Translations under genes and position numbers: made by a program
Shown here: positions 7,195-16,079 of the stretch, piece by piece
Numbering within the stretch: the stretch's first letter is position 1
Layout of the letters: every line of letters begins with the position of its first letter
Source: JACMJP01 sp046160675
Lineage (GTDB): Bacteria > Bacteroidota > Bacteroidia > Chitinophagales > BACL12
DNA length: 38,013 bases
Direction of reading: 5' to 3'
Assembly: GCA_046160675.1 (NCBI GenBank)
Contig: JBJXHH010000052.1
Coordinates: 1-38,013 of the forward strand
Notes under the pieces: model-generated
What the model saw: only the letters and a program-made list of their open reading frames with translations
The model's database searches: none
What the model was told of the DNA's origin: nothing

Positions 7195-9423
7195 TTATTT
7201 TGCAATTGTGATCTGACGGGTAGTTACACCACCATTATCAGCAGTCACTTTCAGCATATAATTGCCATCAGCAAGGTTGCTGAGGTCAAGTGTAGCTGAG
7301 GAAGACATTGTAACTGCACTGTGTACAGTTTCTCCCAGCATATTCATTACTTCTATTACTGAAGTATGAATTGCATTGTCTGCTATCTCAACTGTTACAA
7401 ACCCGTTTGAAGGAATTGGATAAACAGTGAGAGCATTTGCAAGTAATACATCCTCAACGCTAACACAATCACCAACCGTAACATCTTTACATGTTGTGCT
7501 GCTTCCGCCCGGACCTGTTGCTGTGAGGCACACATTATAGGTTCCAGGAGTATCGAAGGTATGTGTTGGGCTAATTGAAGAACTTGTTGCTGTACCGTCG
7601 TCAAAATCCCATGAATAAGATGTGATCTCACCACTGGAAGAATTGCTGAAAACAACTATGCAAGTTGAAATTGAGAAAGTAAAGTCAGCCACAGGAGCAG
7701 CTACTCCACCAAACTCACTTTCGTTAAACCCTACGCCTTTCATGTAGAAAAAATCAGTAACACTTTCTGTGTTTGTTCCGAGTTTACATATTGCAATAGG
7801 TAATTCGTAATCAAAGTCATCACCGTCTTCAATCACTAGTGGTGACATAGATGGATACAAAGCTGTGTATTCAAGTTCGGTACCTGAAGTAAGGTTTTTA
7901 TTGGGTGTATACTCGCCTGAAGCGATGTCATATCCTGCAGCCCACACATCAGGAATATCATTGGTTAGTGTTAATGTAGTATCTGAACGGCTCCAGCTCA
8001 TAAATACTTTGCTTCCATCAGCATTTCTACCCATTTGAGGACGGAAATTGTAAGCAATAAGCGAAGTACCGGGAAGAACGTAAGTACTTTCTATAAAGTT
8101 ATCCATGTTATGTACTGTCCAGTCAGTTCCGTCAGTGGTAGTCATATGTAACATACAAGTGTACTGCAAGAATCCTCCTGCGCCATCATCAAAACCAGAA
8201 ATGAAGAAAAGGGAGTCAGCAACGTTATCAGAAGTTGATTTGCTATAGGTTTCGCTGAAAACATGCAGCCTGTTATCACTATCAACAGTTATGTCAATAG
8301 CACTCATATAAGGTACAGCTTCTCCTGTAGGAGTAGTAAGAATTACTTCCTGCAAGTCAAGGTTTTCATAAAAATTATACGCAGGTAATGTACTCCATGA
8401 AGCACCACCATCTGTTGTTTTATAAACGATAGGTCTTGGATATACAATGTCTGCACCATCACCTGCTTCAGCGCCGATGAGTACAGCATACCCAGTCATT
8501 CCATCGGGCCCAAAAGCAATGTTCCAGTCGAAACCAGCATAAGTTTGAGTAGATCCATCAGCAGGATCAACATAAGTATAAACATCTGGTGCCCAGCTTT
8601 GATATCCCCAAATAAATGAAGATGTGATATCACTCCAAACAGCGCCAACAAGTCTTATATCAGTAAAGTTGATAAAATCGTTAGCAACATCGTTTGTATT
8701 ATTAATGTTTGGAGAAATTCCATACACACCACCTGTACTTGTTGTATTCAAACCACCGGGTATGTATTCTTCAGATGTTCCTTCCCACTGTATGTAAGCT
8801 TCTTCCAGGTGAGATAGGTCAAAACTTGCAGCACCCTGGAATTGCCATCCCCATGCTGCAAGACCTGAAACAGGATCGTGTGCTACACCAAGGAATACAT
8901 TGAAAGCATTTGCAGGATCAGTATTTCCCGGAGGATTATACAAGGTACCGTTCGGGTAGCGGTTTCCTGAAACTACTCCGCTATAAGTTCCATCATTAAA
9001 ATCAGGAGTTACATGATTGTTATTCGTCCAGGTAGCTCCTCCATCTGTAGAATAGTCAAAGTCAACACCACCACTTCCACCGGGTATACCGCTGGTTTGT
9101 CTGTGAGTGAATGTTACAGAGTTGATCTCAGGAACATATGAAACCTGGTTACAAGACTCTACAATAGCAGTTAAAATATTACCCGCCTGGCCAAGAGGAA
9201 CTACTGTTAAAGCTCTTGAACCACCAGTAGCTTCAGCAGGAGTACCCGCAGATCCGGTTACTACAATTGGGTTATCGAAAATGGTTTCATTTTCCAGGTT
9301 CACATCCCCTTGTGCTTTTTGCAGGGGCTTAGGGCCAAGGCCTACTTTTGGCGACAGGGCACTCTGAGCGAACATAGAAGTGCTGAATAGCGCAATAAAT
9401 GAGTAAAGAATCAATCTTTTCAT
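7195..9423 (-). CDS. Secreted PKD-domain T9SS protein with sialidase-like repeats
   Basis: This 742-residue exported protein has a clear signal peptide (MKRLILYSFIALFSTSMFAQ, residues 1-20). The large middle region contains Asp-box-like motifs, DYSTDGGATW and YKTTDGGASW, typical of sialidase/BNR-type propellers, but no catalytic set can be identified. A PKD domain follows at about residues 575-655 (APVADF ... SYSWDFDDGTA ... TFDTPGTYNVCLTA). A T9SS type A sorting domain occupies about 665-742 (YPIPSNGFVTVE to QITIAK). It is probably a surface or released adhesin- or lectin-like protein. A -7 box lies 33 bases upstream and a strong terminator follows, so it is transcribed alone. Confidence 0.9.
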   Translation of the reverse strand: MKRLILYSFIALFSTSMFAQSALSPKVGLGPKPLQKAQGDVNLENETIFDNPIVVTGSAGTPAEATGGSRALTVVPLGQAGNILTAIVESCNQVSYVPEINSVTFTHRQTSGIPGGSGGVDFDYSTDGGATWTNNNHVTPDFNDGTYSGVVSGNRYPNGTLYNPPGNTDPANAFNVFLGVAHDPVSGLAAWGWQFQGAASFDLSHLEEAYIQWEGTSEEYIPGGLNTTSTGGVYGISPNINNTNDVANDFINFTDIRLVGAVWSDITSSFIWGYQSWAPDVYTYVDPADGSTQTYAGFDWNIAFGPDGMTGYAVLIGAEAGDGADIVYPRPIVYKTTDGGASWSTLPAYNFYENLDLQEVILTTPTGEAVPYMSAIDITVDSDNRLHVFSETYSKSTSDNVADSLFFISGFDDGAGGFLQYTCMLHMTTTDGTDWTVHNMDNFIESTYVLPGTSLIAYNFRPQMGRNADGSKVFMSWSRSDTTLTLTNDIPDVWAAGYDIASGEYTPNKNLTSGTELEYTALYPSMSPLVIEDGDDFDYELPIAICKLGTNTESVTDFFYMKGVGFNESEFGGVAAPVADFTFSISTCIVVFSNSSSGEITSYSWDFDDGTATSSSISPTHTFDTPGTYNVCLTATGPGGSSTTCKDVTVGDCVSVEDVLLANALTVYPIPSNGFVTVEIADNAIHTSVIEVMNMLGETVHSAVTMSSSATLDLSNLADGNYMLKVTADNGGVTTRQITIAK

Positions 9424-9455
9424 AGCAAATTGTTTAAGTGAAAAATTATTTGTGT

Positions 9456-9463
9456 CAAAGATA
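9456..9463 (-). promoter_or_regulatory. -7 box TATCTTTG of the PKD-domain gene
   Basis: Exact TAnnTTTG on the minus strand, 33 bases before the start at 9423. No good TTTG is present at the -33 distance. It predicts a leader of about 28 bases. Confidence 0.5.
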
Positions 9464-9681
9464 TAAAGTTAGGCATATTTCGGGTAAAAACTCCAACTTT
9501 ATTTGAAGAAAAATTTCGGGCGTATCTTTTTACATTGGTATTGCAAAAAACGGTAAATAAAACAGCCTGTATAATAATTGCCTGGAATGAAATGACAATT
9601 CAATGAAATTAAAATTACCATTTACTGACAAGGCAAAACTTTCACTTTCAACACAATAAAAGCCTGTTGAAATGAATCCAT

Positions 9682-9718
9682 AAAAAAAGGGAACCGGGTA
9701 ATGCCGGGTCCCTTTTTG
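9682..9718 (-). terminator. Terminator of the histone H1-like gene
   Basis: GGGAACCGG pairs with CCGGGTCCC with one internal mismatch around a short loop. It is flanked by a run of A (9682-9688) that becomes a T-run on the minus strand, 16 bases after the stop at 9734. Confidence 0.75.
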
Positions 9719-9733
9719 GAAGAAAACAATTTT

Positions 9734-10036
9734 TTACATTCCCATTCCCATAGGTGTTTCAGCTACAGGGGCTACTGGAGTAGGTGTAGCTACTTTAGGA
9801 GCAGCTTTTTTTGTTGTTGATTTCTTTACTACAGATTTCTTGGCAGTAGTTTTTTTCGCCTTTTTAGTAACTTTTTTTGCAGAAGGTTTTTTCGCCACTT
9901 TTTTCTTAACTGCTTTTTTAACTACTTTTTTTACGCTTTTTTTCGCTGCTCTTTTAGTGCTTTTTTTCGCCGCTTTCTTTGCAGGTTTTTTCGCTGCAGG
10001 GCGTTTTTTTGCAGCTTTCTTTTTTGATTTTGCCAT
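9734..10036 (-). CDS. Histone H1-like Lys/Ala-rich DNA-binding protein
   Basis: This 100-residue, extremely basic protein consists of repeats of AKK, AAKK and VKK (residues 1-78), like the C-terminal tail of eukaryotic histone H1 and bacterial Hc1/AlgP-like proteins. A short neutral Pro/Ala tail ending in MGMGM follows. It probably binds DNA non-specifically and condenses the nucleoid. The start chosen (MAKSKKK) is the second Met of the open frame: a full promoter lies at 10058-10088, so the Met at 10087 would be upstream of the transcription start. The low-complexity composition also leaves long open frames on the other strand, which are not genes. Confidence 0.85.
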   Translation of the reverse strand: MAKSKKKAAKKRPAAKKPAKKAAKKSTKRAAKKSVKKVVKKAVKKKVAKKPSAKKVTKKAKKTTAKKSVVKKSTTKKAAPKVATPTPVAPVAETPMGMGM

Positions 10037-10057
10037 TGGAAGTTTTTTTGGTGGCTG

Positions 10058-10088
10058 CAAAAGTATAGACAATTTATTCATCGTCAAA
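10058..10088 (-). promoter_or_regulatory. Consensus Bacteroidota promoter (TTTG-N19-TACTTTTG)
   Basis: On the minus strand TTTG (10088-10085) is followed after exactly 19 bases by TACTTTTG (10065-10058), the full -33/-7 consensus. Transcription should begin near 10053, giving a leader of about 17 bases before the ATG at 10036. It is the best promoter in the window. Confidence 0.8.
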
Positions 10089-10140
10089 AAAAATAAAAAG
10101 TAATTTTTTTTAAAAGAAAAAAATTAAGGCAGGTTTCTTA

Positions 10141-10641
10141 TTAAAGTTTATCCCTTAGATAAAAAATGATGTCAGTGGAAGGAAGCTCTTTCATTACTTT
10201 CAGCTGTCGCAACATTGTAATGATTTGCCCCCGGTGGTAGGTTCCATGGTTCATGCAATGCAGGATAATTTCCCATGCCTTTGTTTGAAACTCTTTGCCA
10301 CTGAGGTTTCTGTAAAAAATAGGAGAAGCAAGGAAGCCTTCACTTTTACCTTGAACGAATTGATCAAACTCTTCGGAGTTTTTAAGGAAGTAAGTATCAT
10401 AACCTGCAAAATCATCGCTTAAAGCCTTACTGGGCCAATCGCTTAGTGAAGAACCTTGCAGCCTGTTCAGCCAGATAACTTGTGCATCCCAGATGTGATA
10501 AATGGTTTTGCGCAAAGTAGGGAAACTGTTTTCTGTCACTGAATCTATCAAGCCCTCCGGTAAAGTTTGAAATGTTTCTATAATCTTTTTATTAGCCCAG
10601 AGGTTATATCCTGTGAGGGTAGTAAGGATTGTTTTTTGCAT
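10141..10641 (-). CDS. DinB-family protein
   Basis: This 166-residue cytoplasmic protein is a predicted four-helix bundle of the DinB/YfiT type. The expected metal-binding His residues are present: His49 (TIYHIWD) and the HxxxH pair His132/His136 in HGTYHRGQ, with a further His128. Members of the family bind a divalent metal and include thiol-dependent transferases such as bacillithiol transferases, but most members have no assigned substrate. The sequence does not tell which reaction applies here. Length matches the family. It lies upstream of the histone-like gene on the same strand, but that gene has its own promoter, so they need not be co-transcribed. Confidence 0.88.
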   Translation of the reverse strand: MQKTILTTLTGYNLWANKKIIETFQTLPEGLIDSVTENSFPTLRKTIYHIWDAQVIWLNRLQGSSLSDWPSKALSDDFAGYDTYFLKNSEEFDQFVQGKSEGFLASPIFYRNLSGKEFQTKAWEIILHCMNHGTYHRGQIITMLRQLKVMKELPSTDIIFYLRDKL

Positions 10642-10775
10642 AATGTACAGTTAAAATTGACGTATTTTAGATAGTAATAATAAGAATGTATTCAAAAAGT
10701 TTACATGTAACATAACTGCATCGTTTTCAATCCAGTGCACAATGCAATCGGGTGCGGTTGTTCGTCACTTATACT

Positions 10776-12068
10776 TTATCTCTTAATGGAATTCAGCACG
10801 GTATAACCTATCAGCCTGTCATAATCCCGGTCATATGAATGCTGGTATACATATATCTGGTAATCATTTTCAGTTTCAAAATAATTTCCTTCTGCATAAC
10901 TCATATCAAGGAAAGGTTTTTCTTTGTCAATAAATGCATAGAGATAATTATAAAAACCCTGCTTCAAAAACAACGTTGTGCTATATGTTTGCTTATCAAA
11001 ATCATATACCATTTTGTTCTCTTCAGAAATATTGTACCCGTTAAAATCTCCTACAACATAAAAATCACCATTACTTAAGAAGTACGGATATTGCAGAGTG
11101 AAATGTATGTAAGCATAATCTGCCTCAATATTCGGATCATTTGTTAGGTCTGCTAAAACGATGTAGTTTCCATTTATGTCTTTTTCATAAAAATATTGTT
11201 TGAAACTCCTGCTCTCATCCGTGTTTACAAATACATCATACCTTTTATAGCCTTTCTCAATTTTCACAATCCTGTCAGTTTGAAAACGTAAAGTCCGGGT
11301 ATCAAACCGTCGGTATTCTTTGCCTGCAAAAAACACAGTGTTATCATCGTCATAAGACAGAATGTTGTTATTAATAAAGCGGGGTTTAAGTTCCTGCCAT
11401 GCATTATCTTCCCGACTGTTTTGTTTCATAACCACCCGAATTTCATCATAGGGATTTGTGATGGCGAGGGTTTTTATGTCAACGGAAAAATTCAATTCCT
11501 GGTATTCTGTTCTGAAAGTAACCAGGTTGGGACGAAAGACCTGCCCGCTGATTGCTGCTATATCTTCCCACACATAAAATCTTTGTGTTATTACTGGCAA
11601 AGTGTCATTGTCTTCCTCCCACACTTCAATCACATAATTTCCGGAAACCTTAAAAGATACATCCTCATTTGGAAATTGCACGGAGTAATGTGTATAGCTT
11701 TGATGTGTTGCAAAAGAGAAGGCATATTCATCAACTGTGTTTTCTTCAAACCCATCCAGGTAATCAAAATTTGTGAGCCCTGACTGCTTCCAGTTTTGGT
11801 TACAATGCTTGAAAGTGTAGGTGTAATTTGCCGAAGACCCCGGGCGAAGATCATCCCATCTCAAGATCAATTGATCGCTACTGCCTAGTAAAATAATGGG
11901 TTGTGTAAGAGAAAGATCAGTTCGTTGCAACTTTACAGTTTTGAGGTAGGTTGCTTTTACTTCATTTTTAAACGTATCAATATCTGAAGCTTTTGCAGTT
12001 GGCAACTTCAAAACAAAATTGGAAATCAAAGCGAAAGAAATTAAGAGTAGCCTGTTCGGTTTTTTCAT
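10776..12068 (-). CDS. DUF5103 (type IX secretion-era Bacteroidota) exported protein
   Basis: This 430-residue protein has an N-terminal signal peptide (MKKPNRLLLISFALISNF...AKAS). The body contains motifs I associate with the DUF5103 family, restricted to Bacteroidota: LILRWDDL, YTYTFKHCNQNWKQSGL, and near the C-terminus FYVVGDFNGYN, which resembles an early-set/carbohydrate-binding (CBM48-like) strand pair. Family members have no established function. The start was placed at the second Met because the frame upstream (to 12107) lacks signal-peptide character and would overlap the region of the divergent lipoprotein gene. A -7 box lies at 12125-12132. The family call comes from memory of its motifs. 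Confidence 0.82.
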   Translation of the reverse strand: MKKPNRLLLISFALISNFVLKLPTAKASDIDTFKNEVKATYLKTVKLQRTDLSLTQPIILLGSSDQLILRWDDLRPGSSANYTYTFKHCNQNWKQSGLTNFDYLDGFEENTVDEYAFSFATHQSYTHYSVQFPNEDVSFKVSGNYVIEVWEEDNDTLPVITQRFYVWEDIAAISGQVFRPNLVTFRTEYQELNFSVDIKTLAITNPYDEIRVVMKQNSREDNAWQELKPRFINNNILSYDDDNTVFFAGKEYRRFDTRTLRFQTDRIVKIEKGYKRYDVFVNTDESRSFKQYFYEKDINGNYIVLADLTNDPNIEADYAYIHFTLQYPYFLSNGDFYVVGDFNGYNISEENKMVYDFDKQTYSTTLFLKQGFYNYLYAFIDKEKPFLDMSYAEGNYFETENDYQIYVYQHSYDRDYDRLIGYTVLNSIKR

Positions 12069-12124
12069 CAGAATGCTGCTGTTTGCATTTTTTGTGCCAT
12101 GATGCATAGTAATGCCCTTACGCT

Positions 12125-12132
12125 CAAAAATA
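12125..12132 (-). promoter_or_regulatory. -7 box TATTTTTG of the DUF5103 gene
   Basis: Exact TAnnTTTG on the minus strand, 57 bases before the start at 12068. It leaves only about 14 bases before the alternative Met at 12107, consistent with use of the inner start. No -33 match is seen. Confidence 0.4.
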
Positions 12133-12164
12133 CAAATGGATTTGTACTTTTAACCGATCGGAAA

Positions 12165-12731
12165 ATGAGAAAACTTTTCATGTATAGCTTTATCGTTTGT
12201 GCTGTAAGTTTTACAGCATGTAGGTTTCGTCTTCCTGCACATGAAAAAATAATTCGTTCAGAACAGATGGGACTATGGTATGAGATAACTTATGTTGACA
12301 CTGCGGGGCGGAGCTTACAGCTGTTTGCTGATACTATTGTGAATCATTTTCAACAAACATTTTCTGAAGAAAATAATAACTCGGCCATCAATCTTTTTAA
12401 TGCATCAGAAGATTTTCTTATTCTCAGTAGCATTGAAAAAAGTTTTTTTGCTGATATTCTCTCAAAAATTGAAAAAGACACAAATAGTATAAATCCACCT
12501 GATGATTTCTCACAAGTATCAGATATTTTAAGAACAATGTATTTAAGGAATGATACCTTATTTAAAACTGACCCTGCTTTTCAATTTAACTTTTCTTCCA
12601 TGGCAGATAATTACCTCTGCGATACTCTTGCGGGCATACTTGAGTTCTACGGCGTTGATGATTATTTAATAAAAATTCATGATGTGAAAAGGATAAAAGG
12701 AAAAAATTTCAGGGGGGAGGAGTGGGAGTAG
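12165..12731 (+). CDS. Unknown lipoprotein
   Basis: This 188-residue protein begins with a lipoprotein signal peptide (MRKLFMYSFIVCAVSFTAC); the lipobox SFTAC predicts cleavage before Cys19 and membrane anchoring in the envelope. The mature part is helical and acidic, with only two further Cys/Trp-type landmarks, and I recognise no family. The frame is open from 12099, but that Met would overlap the divergent DUF5103 start and add residues without signal-peptide character, so the Met before RKLF is preferred. Divergent pairing with the DUF5103 gene could mean shared regulation. Function is unknown. Confidence 0.75.
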   Translation: MRKLFMYSFIVCAVSFTACRFRLPAHEKIIRSEQMGLWYEITYVDTAGRSLQLFADTIVNHFQQTFSEENNNSAINLFNASEDFLILSSIEKSFFADILSKIEKDTNSINPPDDFSQVSDILRTMYLRNDTLFKTDPAFQFNFSSMADNYLCDTLAGILEFYGVDDYLIKIHDVKRIKGKNFRGEEWE

Positions 12732-12796
12732 TTTTGTTACAGATGGAAATTGCGATGAAAAAACTTTCCTTTTTTTTGGAATTTCTCGAATCTGAG

Positions 12797-13837
12797 TTAT
12801 TTACGAAACCTGCGGGATCCTGCTATTTTCGACTTATTAAAAATATTTCTCCCTTTATCAATATTCTTCCTTAAAAGTTTTTGTTCTTCTTCAGGTAAGT
12901 GAATAGTTGTTTGACACTCAACAGAACAGCAACTTTCAAACTTTTCTTTACATACTTCGCACTGAATGAAAAGCAGGTGGCAGGCGGGGTTTACGCAATT
13001 TACATGCGTATCGGCAGGTTTGCCGCATTGATGGCAGGCGGAAATAATTTCATCACTTATCTTTTCGCCCAACCGGTCGTCAAATACAAAATTTTTACCG
13101 AGGAATTTATTTTCAAGCTGTTTTTCTCTCACTGTGTTTGCGTAGTTAATAATGCCACCCTCTAAATGATATACATGTTTAAAACCATGATGCAACATAT
13201 AAGCACTTGCTTTTTCACAGCGAATACCACCGGTACAATACATGATGATATTTTTTTCCTGTTGATGCCGAAGCATCTCCACTGCCATTGGTAACTGTTC
13301 CCTGAATGTGTCACTGGGGATTTCAATTGCATTTTCAAAATGCCCAACCTCATACTCATAATGATTACGCATATCAACTACGATTGTATCTGTATCATTT
13401 GTTAACCTGTTGAAATTTTCAGCATCAACATATTTTCCTTTCGTTTCCATGCTGAAGGTTTCATCAATAATTCCATCAGCAACAATTTTCTCCCTCACTT
13501 TTATTTTCAACACCCAGAAAGATTTGCCGTTGTCGTCAGGTGCAATATTGAAGCGAAAGGTATCTTCATTTTCACCAATGGTTTCTGAAATAACTTTTTT
13601 GAAATCACTAAATGTAACTTCAGGAATGCTCACCTGGGCATTAATTCCTTCTTTAGCAACATAAATCCTCCCGAATACTTTAAGTTTATCAAGCCCCAGA
13701 AATAATGCATCCCTGAACTGCTGCGGATCAGAAATTGTAAAATATTTGTAAAACGAAACGGTAGTTCTTTTAAAAGTTTCCCTGTAGAGTTGCTCTTTCA
13801 ACTCCTTTTGTGAGATGCGGTTATGTAAATATGCCAT
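12797..13837 (-). CDS. trhO: tRNA uridine(34) hydroxylase (rhodanese family)
   Basis: This 346-residue cytoplasmic enzyme is of the TrhO/YceA type, which uses O2 to hydroxylate U34 in tRNA anticodons (ho5U), the precursor of cmo5U and mo5U. An N-terminal acylphosphatase-like domain (about 1-110, with VAKEGINAQVS) precedes a rhodanese domain (about 125-240). The catalytic Cys is Cys201 in CTGGIRC, with Cys207 beside it. The C-terminal extension carries a cluster of Cys and His (CHQCG, HVNC, PACH, QCEVC, CCSVEC) suited to zinc binding. The gene has its own -7 box 54 bases upstream. It is one of several tRNA-anticodon-related genes in the window. Confidence 0.95.
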   Translation of the reverse strand: MAYLHNRISQKELKEQLYRETFKRTTVSFYKYFTISDPQQFRDALFLGLDKLKVFGRIYVAKEGINAQVSIPEVTFSDFKKVISETIGENEDTFRFNIAPDDNGKSFWVLKIKVREKIVADGIIDETFSMETKGKYVDAENFNRLTNDTDTIVVDMRNHYEYEVGHFENAIEIPSDTFREQLPMAVEMLRHQQEKNIIMYCTGGIRCEKASAYMLHHGFKHVYHLEGGIINYANTVREKQLENKFLGKNFVFDDRLGEKISDEIISACHQCGKPADTHVNCVNPACHLLFIQCEVCKEKFESCCSVECQTTIHLPEEEQKLLRKNIDKGRNIFNKSKIAGSRRFRK

Positions 13838-13890
13838 TGGATGAAATTTAGTGTCCGCTTGCAGGGCGGATAAAATTTCTATAATTCCAG

Positions 13891-13898
13891 CAAAGATA
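13891..13898 (-). promoter_or_regulatory. -7 box TATCTTTG upstream of trhO
   Basis: Exact TAnnTTTG on the minus strand, 53 bases before the trhO start. No -33 TTTG is found at the right spacing. Confidence 0.45.
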
Positions 13899-13972
13899 AT
13901 TTGATTTGTTTTAGAATATCTTATTAACTTTCAAGCGAATTAAACTTGATTACTTTAACAAAACCATTATTT

Positions 13973-15949
13973 ATGAAAAAGATTTACCTCCTTCTTTGTT
14001 GTTGCTTTATTCTTACAACTGCATATATGCAGAGTACTGTAATTGGAACAACCACTTACGATATTCAAACCAATAACGCTACTAAAAACCATGTTATTGC
14101 AAATGACGATGGTACGATTTCAGCCGGTTGGACTGGTTCTGCGGAACTCACAAGCGCCTTTAGCGACCGTGGAACCTGGTATAATCATTATGACGGAAGT
14201 TCCTGGGGTGCTTATCCCACTGCAAGAGCTGAGGGTGTACGTACAGGTTTTGGGGAGATCACAAGAGTGGATGATCATGAGATTACCCTTGCTCATTACT
14301 TTACTGGTTCCACATATAATATGCGAATCTATGCAAACAGTTCTATAGGTGCTACTGATTGGACAGAACCAGGGGGATCTGCTGATGTGAGCGGATTATG
14401 GGGATTTGCTGACTGCCCAGCAGGAACTGATGACATTTATATGGTTACTGCAAATGCAAACCCACCTACTGCTTTATATTTTTCAAGATCTGATGATGGT
14501 GGCGAATCATGGGCTATTTTAAATTATACCCTTCCTTTTCTTACTTCCACCGAAGGCATTCCTTCTTTAGGCGGTGCAGCTGAAACCTATCTTGTGAAAG
14601 CGAATGGCGCTGATGTGTATGTTCTTTTCGGAATGCCGAATTCTGATCTAGTTCTTTTACACAGTGATGATTACGGAAGCGATGGAAGCTGGGAAAGTAT
14701 AATCGTGATGGATTTTCCTTATGATAATTTCACAGGCCTGGAACAAACTGATATTGATGGTGACCTCGTTACTGACACTATCGGAACCACAGATGGTTAT
14801 CATGAAATGCTTATATCTGATGATGGAACAGTTCATGTATTTTCAGGCTATATGAGATTATATAGTGACGGGTTTGGTTTTTATACCCTGAACTATCGCT
14901 CATCAGGTATCTGGCACTGGAGTTCAGGCATGGCAGGAGCAGAACTGCTAGACACAGAAATGGATTGGAGCGGTGATGGAAATCCTTACGGAGGAATCGG
15001 TGCTTACACTTTTAACTACAGGAATGCAGGTGTTTCATCCTGTCCAACAGCATCATTGGATGCAGCAAGCGGAAGATTGTATCTCATGTACACTATGAAA
15101 ATTGAGTATACAGATATTTATGATGACCCTCTGAATTTCTCTGCAGAATCCTTCAGGGATATTTTCGGGATGTATTCTGATGATGGCGGTTCTTCATGGA
15201 CAGCACCAAAAAATCTTACCAATACAGCAGAATCAGGTGAAGAAAACTTTTACCTCAGCGCAGCAGACAGGGTAATTGATGGAAATGTACATCTGGTATG
15301 GCAACAGGATGATCAACCCGGGCATTTTAATGAAGGTGATGTTATTCATTCCAACAACATACGTCACCAGGCATTTACTGAATCTGACTTTGCTGATGAG
15401 CCTCTTGCATGCGATGCGACAGTTGGCCCAGGCGGGTTATATGCAGATGAAATTACATCCCTTGGAGCAACCCTGCATTGGGACGCAGTAGAAGGCGCTG
15501 ATAAATATGTAGTGAGTCTTTTCAAAGAGGACCTCTCATTTAAGAAAAAAAGAGAAGCAAATTCAAATCTGCTTTCCATCATAAACGCACTTGATCCTGA
15601 AACTACTTATGGCTTCAGGGTAAAAACCGTTTGTTATGAGGAAGGAATGATCAGTCCATACGGTGACACTTATTACTTTACAACAGCACCTCTGAAAGAA
15701 GGCGAATTCTCTGTAAAGAATATTTCTGTTTACCCGAATCCTGCATCAGACAATATAAGTGTTGAACTGCCAAATGCCAATGCAGCAATTGAGTTATTTA
15801 ACATGACGGGTCAGAAGCTGGAAATAAACTTTGTATTCACAGGTGATAACTCTGTAACTGCTGATGTGAGCAGCCTTCCTTCAGGGAATTATTTCCTTAA
15901 GATTACTTCTGGCAATCAGCAATCAAATGTGATTATTACGGTTGACTAA
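13973..15949 (+). CDS. T9SS cargo with fibronectin type III module (paralogue 1)
   Basis: This 658-residue secreted protein starts at MKKIYLLLCCCFILTTAYMQ, a signal peptide; the frame is open from 13946 but the extra nine residues do not fit a signal. Residues about 20-475 form a region with Asp-box-like motifs (YFSRSDDGGESW, MYSDDGGSSW) typical of a sialidase-like propeller and are closely similar to the next gene. A fibronectin type III-like domain follows (about 476-573, with TLHWDAVEGADKYVVSL and TTYGFRVKTVC). The T9SS sorting domain is at about 577-658 (VYPNPASDN to NVIITVD). It is probably a surface protein binding or acting on polymers. No catalytic residues are recognised. A strong terminator follows. 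Confidence 0.9.
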   Translation: MKKIYLLLCCCFILTTAYMQSTVIGTTTYDIQTNNATKNHVIANDDGTISAGWTGSAELTSAFSDRGTWYNHYDGSSWGAYPTARAEGVRTGFGEITRVDDHEITLAHYFTGSTYNMRIYANSSIGATDWTEPGGSADVSGLWGFADCPAGTDDIYMVTANANPPTALYFSRSDDGGESWAILNYTLPFLTSTEGIPSLGGAAETYLVKANGADVYVLFGMPNSDLVLLHSDDYGSDGSWESIIVMDFPYDNFTGLEQTDIDGDLVTDTIGTTDGYHEMLISDDGTVHVFSGYMRLYSDGFGFYTLNYRSSGIWHWSSGMAGAELLDTEMDWSGDGNPYGGIGAYTFNYRNAGVSSCPTASLDAASGRLYLMYTMKIEYTDIYDDPLNFSAESFRDIFGMYSDDGGSSWTAPKNLTNTAESGEENFYLSAADRVIDGNVHLVWQQDDQPGHFNEGDVIHSNNIRHQAFTESDFADEPLACDATVGPGGLYADEITSLGATLHWDAVEGADKYVVSLFKEDLSFKKKREANSNLLSIINALDPETTYGFRVKTVCYEEGMISPYGDTYYFTTAPLKEGEFSVKNISVYPNPASDNISVELPNANAAIELFNMTGQKLEINFVFTGDNSVTADVSSLPSGNYFLKITSGNQQSNVIITVD

Positions 15950-15970
15950 TTTTTTTGTATGAGATTATAT

Positions 15971-16004
15971 CAATGCCCGGATTTTTTTCGGGCATTGTTT
16001 TTTT
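15971..16004 (+). terminator. Terminator between the two tandem paralogues
   Basis: CAATGCCCG (15971-15979) pairs perfectly with CGGGCATTG (15989-15997) and is followed by seven T. It lies 22 bases after the stop of the first paralogue, so the second needs its own promoter. Confidence 0.92.
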
Positions 16005-16079
16005 GTACCCCTATGTTTTGGAAAAACTTATCTAAATTTATACTTCTAAATCATAAAACATATCACTAAAACTCAACTT

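Noticed and set aside
10037..10087. N-terminal extension of the histone-like protein by 17 residues
   Set aside because: The promoter at 10058-10088 places transcription start downstream of that Met.
9840..10103. Plus-strand Phe-rich reading frame opposite the histone-like gene
   Set aside because: It is the antisense of Lys/Ala codons; the Phe/Ala composition is an artefact and no promoter supports it.
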